From contig RFMZ01000137.1 of NCBI GenBank assembly GCA_009927445.1, forward strand, positions 1-49,845: a DNA stretch of 49,845 bases, given 5' to 3'. Every line of letters begins with the position of its first letter. Position 1 is the stretch's first letter. Below the pieces are notes generated by a model that had not been told where the DNA came from, made no database searches, and saw nothing but the letters and a program-made list of their open reading frames with translations. Of this stretch, positions 45,261-49,845 are shown piece after piece. This DNA is from Betaproteobacteria bacterium. GTDB lineage: Bacteria; Pseudomonadota; Gammaproteobacteria; Burkholderiales; Burkholderiaceae. A program made the translations under genes and the position numbers.

Positions 45261-45860
45261 TTATCCTGGATTCGACTCTAAAAACTCCATCAACCAGTAC
45301 CAGCTAATAATTGTTTTTACGTCAGTAATTAAACCCGATTTGATCCAATCGTGAACCTGCCTAGGTTCTACCGCAAAAACATCTAAAAACTCTCCGTCAT
45401 CTAACCGCGCCTGCCCAAAACTTAAGCCTCTAGCTAGATAAATATCAATAAATTCTGTAGAGTGTGAGATAACTGGATGGATCTTTCCTAAGAAATCCCA
45501 ATACTTGGCGGTATACCCCGTCTCCTCTTGTAACTCCCTTTGAGCACATACTAATGTACTTTCTTCAGGATCTAATTTGCCAGCAGGGATTTCCAAAATG
45601 GCCTGCTTTAAGGGATACCTATACTGCCTCTCCATCAAAATGCGTCCATCATCCAATAATGGCAAAATGGCAACCGCGCCAGGATGCACTAAATACTCTC
45701 GGCCAACAATATCTCCGTTAGGCAAGCTAACTTGGTCTTGATAGAGCTTCAAATAATAACCAGCATGAATTAAACGACTGCTCTGCTGGGTTTCTTTTAA
45801 ATGATCGTCACCATCTACCAAAGACGCAAAATCACCTAGATAATTGGATACTTTTACCAT
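45261..45860 (-). CDS. Nudix hydrolase, ADP-ribose pyrophosphatase type
   Basis: This 199-residue enzyme has a complete Nudix box, GKLDPEESTLVCAQRELQEETG, with the REXXEE metal-binding core. Upstream HPGAVAILPLLDDGRILMERQYRYP and downstream FLGKIHPVISHSTEFIDIYLARGL resemble NudF, which hydrolyses ADP-ribose to AMP and ribose-5-phosphate. The ATG at 45860 overlaps the nuoN stop by one base (TAATG), so it is probably translated from the nuo transcript; an upstream in-frame start at 45896 would run into nuoN and is not needed. Confidence 0.9.
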   Translation of the reverse strand: MVKVSNYLGDFASLVDGDDHLKETQQSSRLIHAGYYLKLYQDQVSLPNGDIVGREYLVHPGAVAILPLLDDGRILMERQYRYPLKQAILEIPAGKLDPEESTLVCAQRELQEETGYTAKYWDFLGKIHPVISHSTEFIDIYLARGLSFGQARLDDGEFLDVFAVEPRQVHDWIKSGLITDVKTIISWYWLMEFLESNPG

Positions 45861-47344
45861 TAACCTTGCATCGTTAAACGCATCGCCGTTAAGCAAAGGG
45901 CAGTTAAAGTGGCTGGGAAAATACCAGCTAATAGAATAAATAATCCATTACAAGTTAAAACACCTTTGGCAAAAGTATTACCTGTAATCGCCACATGGTC
46001 AGTCGGTTCTTCAAAATACATCGTCTTTACAACGCGTAAATAATAAAATGCTCCAATCAATGAGGCCGCTACTGCAACTACGGCCAAACTAACATAACCC
46101 GCATCTACCAAGGCCTCTAGAATTGACAACTTAGCGATGAATCCTACTGTCGGTGGAATCCCCGCTAATGAAAACATGAGTAAAAGCATAACAAATGCTA
46201 ACAATGGGCTTTTATGATTGAGCCCCTTTAAATCCTCAATCGTTTCACACTCAAATCCCTTGCGCGATAAAATCATCAGTAAACCAAAACTTCCTAAGGT
46301 GGATAACACATACGTGATCGCATAGAAAAATGCAGCACTATAGGCGTGCTCGTCAAATACCGATAAAAAGCCCAACACCATAAAACCCATATGCGAAATC
46401 GTAGAGTATGCCAACATCCGCTTAATATTCGTCTGCGCAATCGCGGTAAAGTTACCAATCGCTAAAGAAGTAACTGCTAAAAAGATCAGTATCGGTTGCC
46501 AATCAAGCTGTAATGGTTGTAAGCCATCAACCAACAATCGGAACATCAAGGCAAAAGCCGCAATCTTGGGCGCTCCACCAATTAATAAGGTAACGGATGT
46601 CGGCGCACCATGGTACACATCTGGTACCCACATATGAAATGGCGCTACACCTAATTTAAATGCTAAACCTGCTAGTAAAAAAACCAGTCCAAAAGCTAAT
46701 ACCAGGCGCATCACGCCACCAGTTACCGTCGCCCGGTAAATATCGTCTAAGTCTAATGAACCCGTCGCGCCATATATCATCGACATACCATAGAGTAAGA
46801 AACCCGAAGACAACGCTCCTAAAATAAAATACTTCATGCCCGCCTCTATACCTCTTGGGTAATTCGGCCGCATCGCCGTTAAGGTATATGTCGATAAGGC
46901 GAGTAGTTCTAAACCTAAATATAAGGTCAATAAATTAGCGCCAGATATCATCACGAATTGCCCTAGAAGAGCTAACAGTGCTAATGAAATATAGTCCGTT
47001 CGAAACAAATCCCGATCAATCAGATATTGCTTTGAATAAATCAAGGTAACTAAAACCGCTAAAGACGAAACACTCTTCAAAATATTGGATAAGGGATCAA
47101 CTTGATATAAGCCATTCATTAACAACTGCGGCATATCATTGGCTTTTAATGCAAAAACAATACTAAGTATTAAAAGCACTACCAAGGCAACGTAATAAGC
47201 TAAGTTGGCTCCCCTTGGCGTATAGAAAACATCTTCGTCCGTCACTAAAGGCTCTTTGATAAATGGCGTTACTAACAAAATGAAACAGACAATCAATAGT
47301 AAACAAAGCTCGGGGAGTATTTCAATGAGGTCAATGGCTTCCAT
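45860..47344 (-). CDS. nuoN: NADH-quinone oxidoreductase subunit N
   Basis: NuoN is one of the three antiporter-like proton-pumping subunits of complex I. The 494-residue protein has about 14 membrane helices. Family stretches include [36 protein letters not shown] (conserved glutamate), [37 protein letters not shown] (key lysine) and [16 protein letters not shown]. It is the last nuo gene here, followed by the overlapping Nudix gene. Confidence 0.97.
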   Translation of the reverse strand: MEAIDLIEILPELCLLLIVCFILLVTPFIKEPLVTDEDVFYTPRGANLAYYVALVVLLILSIVFALKANDMPQLLMNGLYQVDPLSNILKSVSSLAVLVTLIYSKQYLIDRDLFRTDYISLALLALLGQFVMISGANLLTLYLGLELLALSTYTLTAMRPNYPRGIEAGMKYFILGALSSGFLLYGMSMIYGATGSLDLDDIYRATVTGGVMRLVLAFGLVFLLAGLAFKLGVAPFHMWVPDVYHGAPTSVTLLIGGAPKIAAFALMFRLLVDGLQPLQLDWQPILIFLAVTSLAIGNFTAIAQTNIKRMLAYSTISHMGFMVLGFLSVFDEHAYSAAFFYAITYVLSTLGSFGLLMILSRKGFECETIEDLKGLNHKSPLLAFVMLLLMFSLAGIPPTVGFIAKLSILEALVDAGYVSLAVVAVAASLIGAFYYLRVVKTMYFEEPTDHVAITGNTFAKGVLTCNGLFILLAGIFPATLTALCLTAMRLTMQG

Positions 47345-47359
47345 GCTTATTCCAGTTAA

Positions 47360-48826
47360 TTAAATCTTACTAATTGCAATATGCTTGAGTAATGCAATGA
47401 CCGATGGATGAATCAAATCGGTAAATGGCTTGGGATAAACACCCATCGCAATGGTTAATAGCGCAAAAATACTTAAGATGAAAAACTCACGCTTATTGAT
47501 GTCTAGCAATTCGGCAACGTGCGTATTAGTGATCGCACCAAAAAATACGCGTTTAGTCATCCACAATGAATAAGCTGCGCCTAATATCAATGCCGTGGCT
47601 GCTAAGAACCCAATCAGAAAATCATAATCAATCGCACCTAAAATCACCATAAATTCGCCTACAAAGCCAGAGGTCGCAGGCAAGCCACAATTGGCCATCG
47701 CAAAAAATACCGCAAAGGCAGTAAATCTTGGCATCGTCTGAACGACACCACCATAATCCACAATTTGACGCGTATGCATCCGGTCATACAACACACCAAT
47801 CGAAAAGAACATCGCCCCAGATACAAAGCCATGCGAAATCATCTGCACAATTCCGCCCTCAATACCCATGGGATTAAAAATGAAAAATCCTAAAGTAACA
47901 AAACCCATGTGGGCGATCGAAGAATAAGCCACAAGCTTTTTCATATCCTTTTGGACTAAAGCAACTAAACCAACATAAATCACCGCAATTAAAGACAAAG
48001 TAATAACAATTGGAGCTAAGTAAATACTTGCATCAGGCGCAATCGGTAATGAAAACCGTAAAAATCCATAAGCGCCTAGCTTTAACATGATGGCTGCTAA
48101 GATAATCGAACCGCCAGTTGGCGCCTCTACGTGCGCATCCGGTAACCAGGTATGGACAGGCCACATCGGAACTTTGACAGCAAAAGCCATAAAAAATGCA
48201 ATGAAAATAAATACTTGCTCCTTAAAGTCTAATTGCGCTGTATGCCAAGATAGAACATCAAAAGTATCCGTGACGTTATATAAATACAAAATGGCAACTA
48301 AAGTTAATAAGGATCCCATGAGGGTGTACAGAAAGAATTTGAATGCGGCATAAATGCGCTGATGACCACCCCACACCCCAATAATCACATACATCGGTAT
48401 CAGGGTAGATTCAAAGAAAACATAAAACAACATGCCATCTAATGAGGCAAATACCCCAATCATTAAGCCAGATAAAATGAGAAATGCAGCCATATACTGG
48501 CTAACACGTTCTCGTATTACCTCCCAACCAGCTAAAATAACCAATACGGTAATGAGCGCAGTGAGAACTACAAACCAAACAGAGATACCATCAACACCCA
48601 AGTGATAACGCAAGTCATAACGGGCAACCCAAGGCACGTTTTCAACAAATTGCATACCCGTCTTGGTAACATCAAAATCAATTACCAAGGGCAAAGTGAC
48701 CATAAAACTGAGCAAAGCTGCAATTAAAGCAAAATAACGAACATACTTTGTATTGCGATCAGAGCCGCTCCCAAGCAGGATGATCCCAAATACAATCGGC
48801 ATCCAAATGGCTAAAGATAAATTCAT
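47360..48826 (-). CDS. nuoM: NADH-quinone oxidoreductase subunit M
   Basis: NuoM is a proton-pumping membrane subunit of complex I. The 488-residue protein has about 14 helices. Family motifs include YVFFESTLIPMYVIIGVWGG (conserved glutamate), FFLYTLMGSLLTLVAI, VKVPMWPVHTWLPDAHVEAPTGGS and MKKLVAYSSIAHMGFVTLG. It lies 10 bp after nuoL and 15 bp before nuoN. Confidence 0.97.
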   Translation of the reverse strand: MNLSLAIWMPIVFGIILLGSGSDRNTKYVRYFALIAALLSFMVTLPLVIDFDVTKTGMQFVENVPWVARYDLRYHLGVDGISVWFVVLTALITVLVILAGWEVIRERVSQYMAAFLILSGLMIGVFASLDGMLFYVFFESTLIPMYVIIGVWGGHQRIYAAFKFFLYTLMGSLLTLVAILYLYNVTDTFDVLSWHTAQLDFKEQVFIFIAFFMAFAVKVPMWPVHTWLPDAHVEAPTGGSIILAAIMLKLGAYGFLRFSLPIAPDASIYLAPIVITLSLIAVIYVGLVALVQKDMKKLVAYSSIAHMGFVTLGFFIFNPMGIEGGIVQMISHGFVSGAMFFSIGVLYDRMHTRQIVDYGGVVQTMPRFTAFAVFFAMANCGLPATSGFVGEFMVILGAIDYDFLIGFLAATALILGAAYSLWMTKRVFFGAITNTHVAELLDINKREFFILSIFALLTIAMGVYPKPFTDLIHPSVIALLKHIAISKI

Positions 48827-48836
48827 AACTAATCGC

Positions 48837-49845
48837 TTATTTAATTGAACCCAAATGGGTATAAAGGGTCCAGGTCATTATTCCAATGACACAAACAATC
48901 ATGGCAAAGGCATAGTGGTATAAGTACCCAGATTGCACCTGCCTGACTATGCTGGCAATCCAAGAAACAAGCTTGGCACTGCCATTTACAAACCATCCGT
49001 CAATGATTTTCTGATCACCACCGCGCCAAAAACTTCCACCAATGAAGAGGGCACCTTTGGCAAATATAGCCTGATTCAAAGTATCTAAATAATATTTATT
49101 GTCTAATACGGCCTTTAATGGCGAGAAAATACGCGCCAATGCAGTGGGGATCTGCGGCATCCATAAGTAAAATAACGCAGCACAAAAAACACCCGCAAAG
49201 GCTAACCAAAATACAGCTGTCGAGGTGGCGTGCAGGGCCATCGTAACGGCTCCGTGAAACATGCCAGATAACTCTGTCATTGCAGGATGCACTTCCGAAT
49301 CAACCAGAATCGATTCTTTAAAAAAGTCCCCAATTAACATCGGTTCGATCGTATAAAATCCAAGTACTGCTGATGGTATAGCTAATAAAACCAGTGGCAA
49401 TGTAACTACCCAAGGTGACTCGTGCGGCTTTTGATCAGCCGCTAAGCCATGATGATCCTCACCATGGCCATGCTCAGATGCCTGGTCATGATGGCCAAAT
49501 CGCTCTTTTCCATGAAATACTAAAAAGTACATTCGGAAGGAGTAAAACGCCGTTACAAAAACCCCAATCATTACTGACCAATATGCAAAAGTGGACCCGT
49601 AAATTGAACTAGCCGCAACCGCTTCAATAATCGAATCCTTAGAGTAAAATCCGGAGAAAAATGGCGTCCCAATGAGGGCTAAACTACCTACCAAGGAAGT
49701 GAGCCATGTGATAGGCATATATTTGTATAAGCCCCCCATCCGGCGCATATCCTGATCATGATGCATCCCCATAATCACACTACCCGCACCTAAAAAAAGT
49801 AATGCTTTAAAAAAAGCATGTGTCATTAAATGAAAAATTGCGGCC
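48837..49845 (-). CDS. nuoL: NADH-quinone oxidoreductase subunit L, 5' part outside the window
   Basis: The C-terminal half of NuoL is present. The reading frame stays open to the window edge (AAIFHLMTHAFFKALLFLGAGSV), so the ATG at 49826 is an internal methionine, not the start. Visible features are the conserved lysine region THAFFKALLFLGAGSVIMG, several membrane helices, a His-rich loop (HHDQASEHGHGEDHHG) and the C-terminal lateral helix region ending near 48837. NuoL is the distal proton-pumping subunit of complex I. Confidence 0.96.
   Translation of the reverse strand, partial: AAIFHLMTHAFFKALLFLGAGSVIMGMHHDQDMRRMGGLYKYMPITWLTSLVGSLALIGTPFFSGFYSKDSIIEAVAASSIYGSTFAYWSVMIGVFVTAFYSFRMYFLVFHGKERFGHHDQASEHGHGEDHHGLAADQKPHESPWVVTLPLVLLAIPSAVLGFYTIEPMLIGDFFKESILVDSEVHPAMTELSGMFHGAVTMALHATSTAVFWLAFAGVFCAALFYLWMPQIPTALARIFSPLKAVLDNKYYLDTLNQAIFAKGALFIGGSFWRGGDQKIIDGWFVNGSAKLVSWIASIVRQVQSGYLYHYAFAMIVCVIGIMTWTLYTHLGSIK

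Noticed and set aside
45861..45896. Longer N-terminus for the Nudix hydrolase
   Set aside because: Those 12 codons overlap the end of nuoN, while the ATG at 45860 has the tight TAATG coupling and suits the family length.
1..49845. Mobile elements, prophage, CRISPR or toxin-antitoxin system
   Set aside because: I searched by eye for transposases, integrases, direct-repeat arrays and small paired genes and found none; the content is chromosomal housekeeping plus the phosphate island.

Overview
The window looks like a stretch of chromosome from a low-GC betaproteobacterium of the Burkholderiaceae, most likely Polynucleobacter or a close relative. The blocks ftsH-folP-glmM-pstSCAB-phoU-phoB-phoR, carA-carB-greA, gloB / methyltransferase / rnhA / dnaQ and nuoLMN-nudix-DUF1178 are in the order usual for Burkholderiales, but the base composition is much more AT-rich than in Burkholderia. 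I see no insertion sequence, phage gene, CRISPR array or rRNA gene. One partial tRNA-Pro lies at the left edge, and nuoL runs off the right edge.

Region 1 (1-14,700) is a phosphate island. On its left is a membrane-lipid cassette: a PlsC-family acyltransferase (possibly OlsA), a COG2908 metallophosphoesterase best read as phospholipase C PlcP, a GT4 glycosyltransferase best read as diacylglycerol glycosyltransferase Agt, diacylglycerol kinase DgkA, and the ornithine-lipid N-acyltransferase OlsB. Next come exopolyphosphatase (ppx) and polyphosphate kinase (ppk, frameshifted), transcribed divergently, and then the complete pstS-pstC-pstA-pstB-phoU-phoB-phoR operon on the minus strand. Upstream of plcP, olsB, ppx, ppk and pstS I find Pho-box-like direct repeats (two 7-mers, 11-bp pitch). 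Each is followed after exactly 10 nt by a -10-like hexamer, the classical geometry of a PhoB-activated promoter. The reading is a single phosphate-starvation regulon. PhoR/PhoB would sense low phosphate through Pst/PhoU, raise phosphate uptake and polyphosphate turnover, and replace phospholipids with glycolipids and ornithine lipids.

Region 2 (14,800-31,700) is housekeeping: glmM, folP and ftsH; rlmE; a YhbY-like RNA-binding protein; a DUF4149 membrane protein; greA; carAB with an extended -10 promoter; propionyl-CoA synthetase prpE; the lytic transglycosylase lipoprotein mltD; gloB; a methyltransferase; and rnhA.

Region 3 (31,700-43,700) is more variable. An RND efflux pair of MdtBC type, with a frameshifted adaptor gene, sits between rnhA and dnaQ. 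After dnaQ come a Methyltransf_32-like protein, an unrecognised exported or anchored protein, an LLM flavin-dependent oxidoreductase, a tartrate/D-malate dehydrogenase, a frameshifted SprT-like metalloprotease gene and methylmalonate-semialdehyde dehydrogenase mmsA. Region 4 (43,700-49,845) holds a YdcF-like DUF218 protein, a DUF1178 protein, an ADP-ribose-type Nudix hydrolase and the end of the NADH dehydrogenase operon (nuoL, nuoM, nuoN).

Three genes (ppk, the RND adaptor gene, the sprT-like gene) are each broken by what looks like loss of one base in a short homopolymer, with intact coding on both sides. That pattern suggests consensus errors in the assembly at least as much as real gene decay. 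No gap between genes exceeds 300 bp.
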